Shown: one piece after another, positions 21,851 to 34,633 of the stretch
Position numbering within the stretch: the first letter of the stretch is position 1
Layout: every line of letters starts with the position of its first letter
Source: Pholiota molesta
Lineage: Eukaryota > Basidiomycota > Agaricomycetes > Agaricales > Strophariaceae
DNA length: 64,000 bases
Assembly: GCA_014925825.1 (NCBI GenBank)
Contig: JACGCK010000007.1
Coordinates: 682,001-746,000, forward strand
Direction of reading: 5' to 3'
Translations under genes and position numbers: made by a program
The notes under the pieces: model-generated
Told to the model about the DNA's origin: nothing
The model's input: only the letters and a program-made list of their open reading frames with translations
Databases searched by the model: none

Positions 21851-24800
21851 TCAAACAAGATTCCACGTATCGATAATTTCGTTCAATGATCGTACACTCC
21901 ACCCGGATCCCAGAGCCGTCGTCATCTTGTTTCCAGATGAATGCAAAACTTCTTTGATTCCCATATCCAATGCTTGCACGTTTGTAGTGCCCGCCGGTGG
22001 AGGAAGGCTGAGGCATTGTTCATGGGCGTCCTTGGCCAGCTGATGCAGGACGACCAACAACGTCGACACCGGCACGCCGTTGCGCAAAGATACCATGCGA
22101 GATAGCGTTGCATCAGTTCTTCGTCAATGGGGTCCCCATCTGCGTCCACGCTCATAGCACATCGCCGGAGGGGTTTTTTGGTATTGACAACGATTCGCCC
22201 CTTGCGTAGCGTCCTATATAGCGCTGGAAATTTCTGATGCTCGCAACGCATCTAGCTTTCGATCGAGAGCATGGAGGGTACCTTGCACGGTTGTGTCTCT
22301 GATCAAGCCGGGCGTGGATTGTTTTCCACCCTACCACTAATCGCCGCTCGTAGACCTTGGCGTAGAAATCCGCTGCAAAGCGGAGATCTTGCAAGCGTAG
22401 ATGGAAATACCGAGATTTTGGGGACATGGTGCGTAATTGTAAAGGGTGAGATGAGCTTGCAGCGTCTGCGGTTTGTCTTGAAGAATGCTATCCAGGAGTG
22501 TGGCGTGACAGTATGTGTGGAACAGGCGTTCTTCTTCCGTAGCGTCATCGCCATCTGCGTCTGCACGGGACAGGTGATCTGCAAACGCCAAGAAGAGCAC
22601 GTTGTTGAGAAGGAGGTGATGAATTCGCTGAGATCGCCAGCAGGATGCGTCTTTGTGTCTGTGAGCTGCGGGAAATCCAACGTAGCAGCGTCACCAGCTG
22701 ATGATCCGGAACGTATGAAGAGACTTCGGCTGCCTCGGGGGTCCTCCGTATAGCTCAAGAATGCTGTCCGCCGCTTCACGTACAAAGTTTGACTTCGTAG
22801 TAAAGCATCTTTGTGGCGAGGGTGTGCCGCCGTGTCGAGATAGAATGGCCAATATCGAGGAGTGTCCACACGAATCGCCATAAGTTTGTCCATGTCCGGG
22901 ATGAGAGTCGGTGATATTAGTTGTGTTTGCTCTATCGTAGATCCTTCTTTCATCGTGATCTTGACAGGAAGGAATACGACTTCGTTGGTGTCGACGTCAC
23001 GAGCGATGAGGCATCGGGGCTCCGTGGCCAGGACCCACATATGTCTCAAAGCCTGCAAAAACTTCGATTGTCCGACGAAACGTGATTGAATCGAGGGAAG
23101 AAGGCTGTGACCATGCAAGCGATGGCAGCATCGGAGGTTCCCAATGTGAAGCGCCCACCCCCGAGGAATAACAGTCCTAGCGACATATGAGTAGCGACGT
23201 GTACCCCGTATTTGAATCCGTGATGGTACATGAGTTGTTGGGACATTCCATAGGCATATCTGAGGCGACGCAGACAAGTGATTTCGCCAGTGCCAGCCAT
23301 AACCATGCTGAGAGAATTGATATCAGGTTCAAGCCATCGCGAATTGCTGAGCGCTTGATCTTGTGGTCAAATGCTGGTCCTAGGGTCGAAAGATCAGACA
23401 CTTCCGATGGGTGGAGATTAAAGGTAAGTACTTACCACTTCCGTAGGCCATCCTCGAGAAGTTGTCGAAGTGTTTCACAATCATCTGGTAGGCCTCTTGA
23501 CGCGCGGTACCAGCGTATTTGAGGCCGACAACGAAGCAACCACCGGCGATGATGTTATAATAAGCCAATTCCATAGCATCATCGATAGCTTTCCCAGTTT
23601 TCGTCCGGAGTTCGATGGCGTCAAAGATCGTCTTGGGAATTTGTTTGATGAGCCATTCGTTGTTGGGAACCACTTGTTCCCACAAAATCAGTGCTCTGGC
23701 TATCGTCCGTATGAGGAGGAAAGAGGGCTGAATCGCATTGAGTGAGACGACAGTATCAGGGATCGTTAGAATGTCAGCGACATCCTTGCGGCCGGTTCTC
23801 AAGTACATGAGCCCCAAAGCAATAGAAGCCGCAGGCGAAGTCAAATTGATGTCGAAGGGCGTCTTCGTTTTGGTGCCGACCATCGTTTCTGTGTCTCCAT
23901 GAATGAGGATGCTCAGCCTCTTCAGAATGATCAGATCGGCGGGTATCGTCGTTCCCTTTCCAAGCATGATCATTCCAAACGCAAGAGCACTGGCATAAGT
24001 ATACGCCTCGCGATGTTCGTTGCTCAAGTCGGGTTGGACAAGATCGCGGCGGCTGATCTGGCTCAGGCATACTTCGGCCATCCGTCGATTCCTCGTACCG
24101 AGATAGACGAGGCCCAAGCCAAACAAGCCCGCTGCCTGTGTAACCAGCGGTACGTTCAAGTCCACATTCGGCGTAGGAAGCATAGCCGGCGTGTGTACGG
24201 CAAGCAATTTCGTGACATGCTGATTTGCACTCCCAACATGGGCCGCGGACAAGCCCAGCAAGATCGCGATGGAGGTGAGGTCGTGTTTCGGCGTCAGATA
24301 CGAGAACGTATGCCACGTCAGCATCTGCTTCAGGTGGCCGGTCAGCCCGAGGGCGAGGAGGAACCCGGCATGTTCAGGCGAGAGTTCCGTCGGTTTGTTG
24401 AAGGCGATCCACGAGCTTTCGACGCCAGGGGCCGAGGGCGAGATGCGCAGCCCAGCAGCGACTCCGTTGTGGAATTCACCCCAGGCGACGGATTCTGGGG
24501 AGATCTTGCCTGGTTCAGGAGTGACAAGGATGTTCAATGGCTGCACGCGGATATTGTATTCTATTCGCGGAAGGGAATAGGCTTCGCGAGTGACAATTGG
24601 AACAGAGCCAAAAGTGAACATGGCGCGCCCATAGGGTAAGGCGAATGTTCGCTCGGCGACTCGCACACCTGATTCTGATGCTCTTTGTTTGATCGTGTTC
24701 ACTATGCAGAATCTTAATGCTTGCATAATTCTACGCAGCAGATATTACGCACCTCAATTCAGGTCGATCTATGCCCTTTACAGACGGAACCGTTGACGAG

Positions 24801-27800
24801 CACAACATGCGCGCAACCTCTTCCAACCGCCGATCGAGTCCAAAGCGAATATCTGTAAACTCTTTGAGGTTGAGATCCACTCCAGATGTCGCCTCCGTTT
24901 CGCCTGCCATACTGCGTACTTCCGCAGCGATTTCGCCTATCGTTTCTCTCGGCTTCGAAGGATTCTGTAAACCAATCTTCAGCTCGACTCATGTCGCATC
25001 AAGTGCAGCACTCACAATAAATTCCTTCCTCGTCTTATATCCATCGCTGATGAACGTATCCGGATTCTTCAGCGCCGAAGTCGCGAGGTCATTGCGCCCA
25101 ATCAGGCGATACGCCTCCAGCGGCCAATTGCCCGGCGGCGCGAGCTGGCACGTGCGCGCCGCCTCCCTCAGCGGCGCCGCGATCCCGAGCGGCAGCGCCG
25201 CCCACACATCGCCGGCGGCGCCGGCGCCCCCCTGCTGCTGCTGCGCGACCATCTGGTACACGACGTTCTCCGCGCGCGTCTGCCGTCGCGCACCTTGCCG
25301 TCAGAGAGCGTGTTGTAGAGCAGGCTGAGGCGGTGCAGCGCGTGCAGCGGGTCGCAGACGCCGTACGCGAGCGCGGGCGTGATGGCGAAGCGCGTGACGA
25401 TGTGCTGCACGTCGTGCCACGGCGCGTTCCAGTCCGTGGTGCTGACGCGCCCGTAGAGGATGGCGGAGATGTCCGGGGGCCAGACCGGTATTCGGTCGTC
25501 GAGGTGCTCGGGTTCTGACCGCGGTGAGTAGCTGACTGGAGGCGCAGGAACGCACGACGTACCGGAAGTTAGCGAGGATGGCCAGTCGACCATGGCCCAG
25601 GTATCAGCCGCTTCCAGTAGTCTGCCCATTCTGGGCGAACGCGCAGGCAATGCGACATACGATAGGAGCTAGCTTCAACAGATCTTGTACCGAGGTACCG
25701 AGAGACGAGGTGCTCGGCGAGAGTATGCAGGCCATAGAGGAGGGGGGCGAGCATTGGATGAGGCGGTTTTTCTGCACGGGCTGATGACTCGTGCGACGGG
25801 GTGTTGAGGGTGGCAGGCGGAGGCGCTCAGAGCTGGGTCTTCTGCGAAATGGTCATGCGACCTCGAGCTGGCAAGGCGCTCCCAAGGGTCCGTTGGAGGT
25901 GTTATATCCGTCGAGACAAGTCCGAAGACCGTATAGAGAGACGAAGAGAAACATTCAAATTCCACGTTCTCAGCCGTGGACCATGTCCTTTCGGACCATT
26001 TTTCGAGAAACAGGCGGTGTATAGGGAATATGAGTTCGTGGGAAGGATGAGGGCGAGGAGTTGGAAGCACTCCATGACCAGTTTGTCTACCGGACATAGA
26101 TCGAAAGTGACCTGGATTCCAGCCATCTTCGTAACCAATGTGGTTGTCCCCCATGGGCTTCTTCCGCGGCGACGACATACCCGTGGGGTTTTCTGGAGCG
26201 ATCGAGGTCTCCATATCCGTTTCCATTTTCTCTGGCACACAGGATCGTGGAGTTGAACGGGATTTCGCACAACCCATGCGTGAGCAGCGACAGTTGTCCG
26301 AAGGGTTTGACAACCAATAAATCCCAAACATTTCCGCGCGTGGCGCGCAAGGATGTCGCAGCGAGGGCGGGCGTCTCCGATATAGGGTGATCAGCATTGT
26401 TTGGTCTGGTTGAGTCGCCAAAGAGAATATCTTCATGACCTTGCTGACGGGTAGGCACACAGCCATCAGCGAGCGACTCTCCTTCCCATCGAAGCGATCG
26501 TCGAATATCGACACTTTGATATTTCGCCAGGATTGAGCGCTGAGGAAGTGTTAAATGACATCATTCGCCGGAGAGATACATAAGACGTACTCTGCACTGT
26601 GAAGCTGATGTACAGCACCGATTCCATCCAATACGCCGCCTTCATCCGGCCGTGGTCCGGCGGCGGTAACATCGAATCCAGCTCCAACCTCCCTCCTCCC
26701 AACGCCATTCTATCCATCGTGGTACTAGGTCGTTCCGTGATAATGATTCGCCGGCTTTGATGGGACCGGATCGTTGGGGTGCAGGGCGCTTCGTCCCAGC
26801 ACCAGCGGTAGAGGCGGTAGCCCCGCTTACAAGAGATGCCATTGTCGTTGTGAAGTCAGAGAAGGCGCCATCCAGGAGAGACGACAAGGGGGGCATATCG
26901 CGAGATCAATATTTCGGGCGAGGACGGGCTCCCGCGAACGCGAACTGGGAGACATGGGATGGATGCGGTCGCGTGCACCATTGTCAAAGAGGGCCGATGT
27001 CCGTCGGCTGCCAACACCAGACATGGATTGCCGTTTGGAACTGGGAGGGATGGAGGGTTTACTGCTGACGTAGGAAGCTGGTGCATCTTTTGGCTTGATA
27101 AATACGTATCGCCAGATGGATAGTAGGCTTTTCTCCACATCGACCGTCACGACGACGTGTGCGCCGCTGATAATGCTCTGATGAGATGCCCAAACGATCA
27201 TCTCCGTCGGGGGGATAGATTTCAAGGGTTTTGTCGAGTGTTCTTCTTCGTCTTTGAGGGAAGCGGGGGTGTTTTGCGTAGGCCCAATGATGCGAGTAGT
27301 GAGACCGACCGCAGCGGCCTCTGCAAAGGGACTGGTAACGGTGAAGATGGTGGGCAGCACGTCGTCGCCGGATTCCTCTGCTTCGAGCACCTCTGTGGAC
27401 TCCAGGACGCGCTGAATCATGACGCCGTGAGGTGAGATTGGCCACGCTTTGCGCACAATGAATGGCAGAGAGAATGTATAATCCACACCATTCAAAAGGT
27501 ATATCTTCCCAATACTCCGCAGAAAGATGAAGACCGCTGGAACAGCTTCTGCAGGACCAGCATTGAATATGGGGTTCAGTTGTGAGCGAGCGAATGGGCC
27601 AAAAGTTGGTCGTGTGGAATTGCCCGTTGATTCTTCCACATCTGCTTCGTTCGTTGTTTTCGCAGTTGACGTACTTTGCTGCTCGAGTTCGCCTAGACAT
27701 GCCCACTGAATAGACTCTCCCTCCTGATCGAAGCTCCACCTCTTCACCATGACCCCGGCATAGCTCAACACCGCCGCGTGAGCATTCCAAGTGAGTTCTG

Positions 27801-28005
27801 GCTCCTTCGGCGCGCGGCCGGTAAAGAAAGTCGAGGTTTGGATCGATTGTCCATTCTCTGTATCAGACCCACGAAGAGCCGTTCTTATCGCTCGTAGTAG
27901 AGGAGTTTCATGAGCCGGAGAGGGTGTAGATGCGGAAGTTCTAGTCAGGAATTTGTAGGCCGATGATGGAGGCGGTCCTTGGGCAGTGATCTGTATAGGT
28001 GGCAT
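21851..28005 (-). CDS. APC1: anaphase-promoting complex subunit 1
   Basis: The largest scaffold subunit of the APC/C ubiquitin ligase, which drives mitotic exit by destroying securin and cyclins. The start at 28005 opens MPPIQITAQGPPPS. The N-terminal WD-like region includes YTFSLPFIVRKAWPISPHGV (about 27450). The middle part has TCQLAPPGNWPLEAYRLIGR (about 25110). The proteasome-cyclosome repeat region is a 448-codon open frame (24726-23380) with LTPKHDLTSIAILLGLSAA and QAAGLFGLGLVYLGTRNRRM. The C-terminal part includes FKYGVHVATHMSLGLLFLGG (about 23200) and RCLIARDVDTNEVVFLPVK. Several short introns and at least one frame break (near 22090, before RNGVPVSTLLVVLHQLAK) interrupt it. The frame ends at a stop near 21851. 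Size and order match APC1 (about 1,900 residues). An APC/C E2 lies 14 kb upstream in the same window. Confidence 0.92.
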
Positions 28006-28859
28006 TCAAGTTCGGTATGCCACCGTAAGTGCTGGTTTGGTCCAAACCTATGTTTTCCGAGCAGGAGGAGTTGAACAAGCCGTACTTGTTCCATGGTAGA
28101 TTTGAACGCGTTGTTTGCATTGATTTGTACATTCACATCAGCCGCCTACCATGCCTGCCAGTGACCGCTCTTCCAAAGCAACCAACATCCTCGCGACCGA
28201 TTCTAATTCTTTGTTATTAGATAGCAAAAGCTAGCTGTCCAACAATGATAAATCTACACAGAATACCTGGCTCTTTTGACTAATAACCAAACTCTCCAGG
28301 TTGGGCTTGGGACGAAAATCTTGACTGTATCTTTGCTCTGTCTTTTCTGTATACACCATCATGTTGACCTGAGGCTACCTCGTTTATCTCCCGCCTTAGG
28401 GGTGCTCTAGCGCTCTAGTATCTTCCCTGGACATCCTGTACTGTCCAGTCTAAGATCGATTTACGATCCAAACCACAACCAACTCCTTTTCCATTTTTAC
28501 AGCGGCAGCACATATTCTCGGTGCCAGCCACTCTTAACGGTTCGAATTTGGATCCCCGTTGGGATGGTTAATGGAGAGGCTGGCACTCAGACTAGGCAGC
28601 ACACATACAGACGTGTCTCCTTTACTAAGAAGACATCGCACAAGTATTCCGACCCAGTCCAAAGCAGTCTGCATGGTAATCTTGACTACGCCTAGGCTCA
28701 AACCGATCGATTAGGAGTATATAAAGAGAAATTCTTAAGCCGTATCGGTGGAAAACACCATTCAATCTACTTCCCAAAACACGACTCCTCGCCAGCCCAC
28801 TTCGCACCGATCTGTCGACCCCAACTTTACAACGCCAGCCATTGTATCGCACCACCACC
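28006..28859. other. divergent promoter region with an inverted repeat
   Basis: Separates APC1 from a secreted-protein gene. It holds a TATA box (28718-28725) for the latter. A 66-bp element has inverted ends: GTGCCAGCC at 28521-28529 and GGCTGGCAC at 28578-28586, extended imperfectly inward. No gene. Confidence 0.5.
28718..28725 (+). promoter_or_regulatory. TATA box of the small secreted-protein gene
   Basis: TATATAAA lies 135 bases upstream of the start codon at 28860 and is the only such element in the region. Confidence 0.5.
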
Positions 28860-29310
28860 ATGCAACTTCCCATCACACTCCTCACACTTCTTATGGCTGC
28901 ATATGCAACGGCGCAGGACACCGTTAGCGATCCGAATGCGTATGTCCTTACTCCCTTTCATTTCCGACATCAGCTGACAAGTCCACTCGTCCAGTACGGG
29001 TTCACCCCCGGATGCCTCCGCTGCACCTTCGGTCGCGGTTTCTTCGATGCCCAATAGCCCCTCCTCCGCAGCCCCGGGTATGATGTCTCAGCTGTCTTCC
29101 ATGCAGTCATCTGCCATGTCCTCGATGTCGTCCGTTTCTTCGTCGTCGGTGCAGAGCTCAGCAAGCATAGCGATCTCGAGCATAGCCTCCCAAGTGAGCA
29201 CATCCATCCGTCCTACCGGCACGCTCAACAGCGGAGGCGGCGCGAATACGAACGCGTTCGGCGGTGGTGCAGCTTTGGCTCTGGTGGGCTTTGTGGCCGC
29301 ACTCGTTTAG
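28860..29310 (+). CDS. small secreted Ser-rich protein with GPI-anchor-like tail
   Basis: Two exons (28860-28939, 28995-29310) join in phase to 131 residues. The first 19 residues (MQLPITLLTLLMAAYATAQ) form a signal peptide with an A-x-A/AQ-type cleavage site. The middle is Ser/Met-rich (SSMQSSAMSSMSSV). The tail has a glycine-rich linker (NSGGGANTN) and ends in a hydrophobic stretch (ALALVGFVAALV), the usual layout of a fungal GPI-anchored wall protein. No catalytic domain. It has the same architecture as the gene at 17.1 kb, but the two sequences are not clearly homologous. Confidence 0.75.
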
Positions 29311-30495
29311 GACCCAGCGCGAGGATTGGTTGGAAGTCGGAGACACAAATATGCCTATGCCATGCCGATTTTATGATTTAACTTTTATGCTGAAATATAC
29401 ATCCTATGTTCGCATTACTCGAGACATCGTACTAACAAAGGTAAGATACTTGCCTGATCGGAGGTTGGACATCGTCTCGAATATCATCATCGCTTCCATG
29501 GAGTCTACTACGGAGACTACATTGTGGCGACTATTCGAAGTCACAAGTCAACAAGTAATTAATGATCGGTTACCTCGGCTTTTTCTCGGTGAGAAAACTC
29601 ATGCGTCTCGAGATGAAATAAGCCGCACGGACAGTACTCTCTTTGCCCCAAACCAAACGTGGGTGATACACCCACACAGCTCACCTCGCGTCGAATATTA
29701 TTAATTAATACTATCTATGTATCACGTGGCTGATGCTATATTGATAGCAAGTTATTTTTAGCGCTCAACAGGCGCTCTGGCTGGTTTGATACGTATCGCA
29801 AACAGCGCAGTTGGGGGCGGCGTATTCAAGCGTAGGCAATAGCCAAAAGAAAGGTGCTGAACTTCCTAAAGCGCTCACGGAGGGTCACACGCCGGATAAT
29901 TCTACGAATGGTTGGCGCTAAACAGATAGGAACAAGTCGGAACGCGTCCACTTCTGTGCAACGTTTTTCTCATGATGGATGGTTTTCAAGTGGATTAAAC
30001 GTAAGAGAGTGCATCGTGGTTAGGCCAGACGGTAGCATTGAACATATACATGTGCTAAAAGTAGAGGTAAGTGACATCACTATAGCCAAACTGTAGTCCG
30101 AAAGATCAAGGTTAAAGTTAGTCCTGGAAGAAAACGTGGTTAGGGCATGGCTTTTGCTGGCTTCCGGTCACCTCGCCAATGGCACACCTCTTTAATCGCT
30201 TAATCCTCTTTGTACTAAGTCTCCCTACCAACCGCTACACAAAGGAACGGAGCTACATTTGTAGACTAAAGTCTCCACGATAAGACCGGAAATTCTTGTC
30301 GTATCAAGCGCCCAAGTGGTATTTCCTTGGTATTTCCTTGATGGGGAAAGGGATTCATGTCGTCATAATTATTCCACCTCACGGTAGACGCACCATTTGA
30401 CCATCGATTATACCCATACCACTGTGTTATAAGGACAAAATCCAGGGTCAGTCGTCAATCTCCTCGTCTCGTTTACCATCACTGTCGCGCTACAA
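29311..30495. other. 5' flank of duplication unit 1
   Basis: No gene is supported; an 80-codon frame at 29854-30096 has no motif. From about 29.6 kb onward the sequence is recognisably related to 35.3-36.3 kb, for example around 29640 versus 35430, 29760 versus 35650, and 30120-30250 versus 35970-36110. It is the upstream part of a segmental duplication. Confidence 0.6.
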
Positions 30496-33400
30496 ATGGG
30501 TCTTTTAAATCTCCAATTGGTTCCTACATATGTCGGAGGGTGATAACAGTTTACTCATCTACCTCCGAAAACTGTTCTGATAATTGAATCACTAGGATAG
30601 TCAAACGTGTCAGCTTGAAGTAGGCAAATCCTCCAGACGAGCACTGCCTCCCGAACTGATGACGTGCGATGTAGGATAATAGGCTTGACATCATATGGCA
30701 ATCCGCTCGGCGGGGCAGACGCCAAATCACTGCCTTCTGAGTACGTCTGCCTACTCCGGACCGTGAATCAATAGATTGTAGGCGCTTACTATAATTTTAG
30801 AACGCCGCAGGCGTCGGCATCATCGTCTGTGGAATTCAATTCAAAAGACACAAAAACAGTAACTTCAAGGTAGAGAAAGCATGCGTTCCTTAAAAAGGAA
30901 TGACTAGCTTATATTGTTACCTTCGCGTTATTTAAAAGCTCTCAACTCGTCGGGCTTGACGACAAGACAATCTCGGTCCATAATTCAGAAGCATCCCAAG
31001 AAACGTACGTCTAGCATTCTCTCATTTGAGACAATTCACATTGAGCTCATTGATCTTTTGTCCGCTTGATGAAGTGATTCCGAGGGGTCTCTCGAAGGGT
31101 CAACATTAGCATCGGTATCAGAGAATTTCCACTCAGATAAAACAAAAGACACGACGGTAGAAATGTCAATGTAAGCCATGTCGTATTTTCAGAAAAATTA
31201 CATGAACTGACTTGACGACACTTATGCTCCATTACTATAGCTCTCAAATCGTCGTCAGTGAAGGCGAATACGGGACGAACCAGATGGAACCGCCAAAATT
31301 CAAGTATGTACATAGAATTTGCTAAAATTTAGAAATCCATGCCTTATCATCGTTATCTATCTATCATAGTTCCCGGCTTTTTGCGCTAATAATAGGAATC
31401 AACAAATACAACTCACGCACTACTTCAAATTCCCGTGGCCAGAAAACATACTCTCCAGAAATCGAACTGCCATCATTTACCAATCTCCGTGGCGCTGTAG
31501 CAGATGCAGAGAATTTCTACAAATACCTTACATCCGATCTCGACGTTCCCAGCGACCGAATAAACCTGCTTTGTGACGAGCAAGCCACCCGCGCTGAAAT
31601 CATCAAAGCTTTCCAAGATCTAGGCGAAAGGCAGGACATTCGCAAGGGAGACTCGATCGTCATCTTTTATGCTGGACATGGTGCGCAAGCACTTCCACCT
31701 CAACGATTATCGGCCACGCCGGGGTGTCCAAAGTATGTTGAGCTTCTAGTCCCACACGACTACGGCAAAGATCCCAAAAATTATCAGTCGAAGGGTATCC
31801 CGGACTACACACTGGCGGCGCTTTTGAACGGGATTGCCGAGAAAAAAGGAGATAACATTGTGAGTGTTGTTTCTGGCCCTAACGATTGTGCCCTCATAAC
31901 TTGAACTTCGGATTTTCAGACTGTCATCTTCGACAGCTGCCACTCAGCGTCGGCTCTGCGGGGTCCTGTTTCTAAACCTGTTTCGGACGATGAGAATTCT
32001 CAGCCTATCGCGCGAACTGGGCCAGAGTTGAACTATCGCATACCTGATGACCTAGACGTCGACATCTGGGGAGGAAAGAGGGCGTTGTCCGTCCTTCCCC
32101 GATTACGCCACGTGGGGTCTGCATCTTATGTGTTTTTCTCAGCTTGTTCATCGTCTGAGTTGGCGAAGGAGGACAACGGCCGAGGTTACTTCACGTCGGC
32201 TCTTTTGAAGCTTCTGAAAGAAGTAGGTTCTCGCACCCTTCCATGTTCTCAAATAATAACTCGCATAGGAAGAATCCACGAGTATGTATTTTTTCTTTTT
32301 AATGTTTATATCATTAAATGCTAACGAGATCACTTCAGCCAAATCCTCAATGCGAAGGACTGCACACAACTCGATCTATTTTTCATGGTTTCTTGCCGTC
32401 ATACAGGAACGATTTACAACGTCAGCGTTCGCCATCAAAAACACTGACAATGCCGGACGCTCGATGACCTCGCATACATTGTCGGGACGCTCGATGGACT
32501 TTCGCAAGGCGACGAGTTGACCGTTTATAAAACTCGATCAGAGGATGACTGAAGAAGCCTGTCGCCGTTTTTGTTGTCGACAAGGTTCCAATCGGATCTC
32601 ACTTCTCAGATTTCGCGACCAGCCTCCCTTGGTTGACATTAAGACATCTTGTCACCCTGCTCCTGCGCTACTCACCAATCTGCACAGTCTCATCTACGAC
32701 TCTACATCAGCGCTGGGTCCAATCATGTCGAACACCTTGTTTCCCTTGTCAATCGATTACAGACTCTGGCACTATAACCATCATTACTTCGGAAGCTGAT
32801 CGCCCAACGACCCACATTTCCTTTCCACAGACGACGGCATTGATCTTCTTTTGACGTTGTGTATGGAGCTTACAAAGACCACTGCCATCGCTTCAAATAC
32901 GAAGGTGACAGTGCAGACGAAGCTTGACTAGAATCTTTAGAGGGCTTTCTGACTACTACTGGCATCTGAACGCACCCATCCTATTCGATCCTCTTCCATA
33001 CCACCGATACAGATATCTCCATTTCGTTCTGTAATTGCGTCAAGATAACAAAATCTCCAATCCGTATTCGTTTCGATAGGGGAAGCGACCGAACTCTTGT
33101 ACGCGATGGGGCGTTGTAGACTTGGACGTCGACTCTGCGCCGGGTGACATTCTCACGAGTGGATGAATTCGCGACGCTCGGTTGATCCAGAGTCTATGGC
33201 GTGAAGGTACTAACAACAGCCAAGGGACCTTTATCCGGCGCTGTTCTATTTTGACAACGAGACTTTACTATCGTAAGTCCCACTGCTAGTGCTTGACATT
33301 TAGTTGATGCTGATATTCTATTATTCAGCCCTATCTATCAACCTCCTTGGGGAACCAGAAAGCCGAATCTCCTCTGAAAAAAAGAATCTATTACGATAGG

Positions 33401-33667
33401 TTACGGAGCAGTGGGTGCAGGGCAACGGTGGCACCTTTATACTTTTCTCTACCCAAGGGCCGGACGATGGACATCGGGTTTCTGAAGCTCATTCTTTCCA
33501 CCGAACACATCGATCTACAAGACATGGTACAAGAAAGTCGTCTCTTTGGGGACTCTACACGCGCTCTGGGCAAGCCACTCTCCGCGATTCGGAAAACACA
33601 ACCGTTGAACTGGTCCTCCTCATTCACTATCAAGGTGATTCAGAGACTACGGCAAGACCAACAATAG
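30496..33667 (+). pseudogene. caspase-like (C14) protease, duplicate copy 1, C-terminal half broken
   Basis: The protease core is intact: RLFALIIGINKY (about 31375), LPSFTNLRGAVADAENFYKY, the catalytic-His segment DSIVIFYAGHGA (about 31650), a short intron (31861-31919), then the catalytic-Cys segment TVIFDSCHSAS. The C-terminal extension (32.34-33.67 kb) has many indels relative to the copy at 42.4-44.7 kb, for example near 32342, 32405-32415, 32430-32490, 32545 and 32860-33000, so it cannot be read in one frame. Its last exon (LILSTEHIDLQDMV) is still recognisable. Upstream, ATGGGTCTTTT at 30496 is shared with copy 2 and may be the start of a small first exon. Given the deletion errors seen elsewhere some breaks may be artefacts, but their density here is much higher than in ordinary genes, so real decay is likely. 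Confidence 0.75.
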
Positions 33668-33914
33668 TTGAAGTTGAGGCCTGAGGCCTGAAGTTTGACC
33701 ATCGTTGTACATATTTTTCTACTTTCTTTCTTCTCAAATTTGTATTTTTGGTTTATGTAAACTTCCGCCCGTCTCATTTTCTTGTAGTTATCGAAGATAC
33801 TGTGGAGTTGTACTTGTATCGTCTATACATGCTTTGATAGTTAAGTACTTAGTGAGTATTGGTAGTGATAATTTTGTATATTATAAATCATTCCAATGAG
33901 CAAGGTACCGCAAT

Positions 33915-34575
33915 CTAAACCGGCACCTACGTTGACAACTGTGCGTTTTCAGTAGTCTCTCCCGATTGCAATCCCTGTTGGGTTTTATTGTTCGATTCGT
34001 GGTTCTGCGTCACCAGGTCGCTGGGAAGGAGAGCCACTCGATCGACCGCGACAGGCAAGCCTCTATGTCTACCTCGCACCCTAAATCCCATTATGAGCAG
34101 GTGCATGGTCGGGACGATAGGAGTGCACTCACATGGTAATCATGACTATAATTTTGGATAAGGGGTGCAGTGCGCCAGAGAATGCGAAATTATCCTATGA
34201 ACAATAGGAGATGAGCGAGAGAATATGAATGTAACATGTATCTTCTTACGTATGGGACCCCAAGCTCAATCCGATACCTCCAAACGCCGAAACCAACTCG
34301 AACAGAACGCGGAATAGCTCAAAACATTTCTTCGAATCGTCGAGAAGGCTTCCTCTTTCGATGATGGCGATGAAGAATACTTCCCATATTACATAGCCAC
34401 CAAATGTCTGTTATTCAAAAACCGGTGAGTATTTAGATATATTTCAGCCAGATTGGTCATTTCACACCTATTGACAGCTGACGGCGCAGGTGCCATCCGA
34501 GATATCTTCCGATAGGCTCCCTCCTAGATTTTATCTTGTCGAGGCCTTCTGGTTCTTCATCATCTTCATCTGGTG
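33915..34575 (-). pseudogene. 3' fragment of a TRK potassium transporter (duplicate)
   Basis: Nearly the same as 44.93-45.59 kb, the 3' end of the intact TRK gene. The last-exon segment RGRHRGLPVAVDRA is present on the minus strand near 34040-34075, the membrane exon near 34240-34400 is present with changes, and the similarity stops abruptly at about 34575. No upstream TRK exons exist here, so it cannot encode a transporter. Confidence 0.85.
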
Positions 34576-34576
34576 G

Positions 34577-34633
34577 ATATTGCAGCCCCGCCGGGCCGCC
34601 CTAAGGGTTTGCACACCGTAGAGGCTGCAATAT
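34577..34633. repeat. 11-bp inverted repeat at the duplication breakpoint
   Basis: ATATTGCAGCC at 34577-34587 pairs with GGCTGCAATAT at 34623-34633 across a GC-rich 35-base loop. It starts within two bases of the point where similarity to the intact TRK gene ends. Confidence 0.75.

Noticed and set aside
25168..26514. Plus-strand and alternative-frame open frames within APC1
   Set aside because: They have no domain, and the minus-strand APC1 exons explain the region.
28521..28586. tRNA gene, because of paired ends and ggttcgaat
   Set aside because: The B-box-like sequence is about 20 bases from the 5' end instead of near the 3' end, and no D-arm or anticodon arm can be drawn.
33915..34575. 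A second functional TRK transporter
   Set aside because: Only the last exons are present and similarity stops abruptly. It is a passenger of the duplication.
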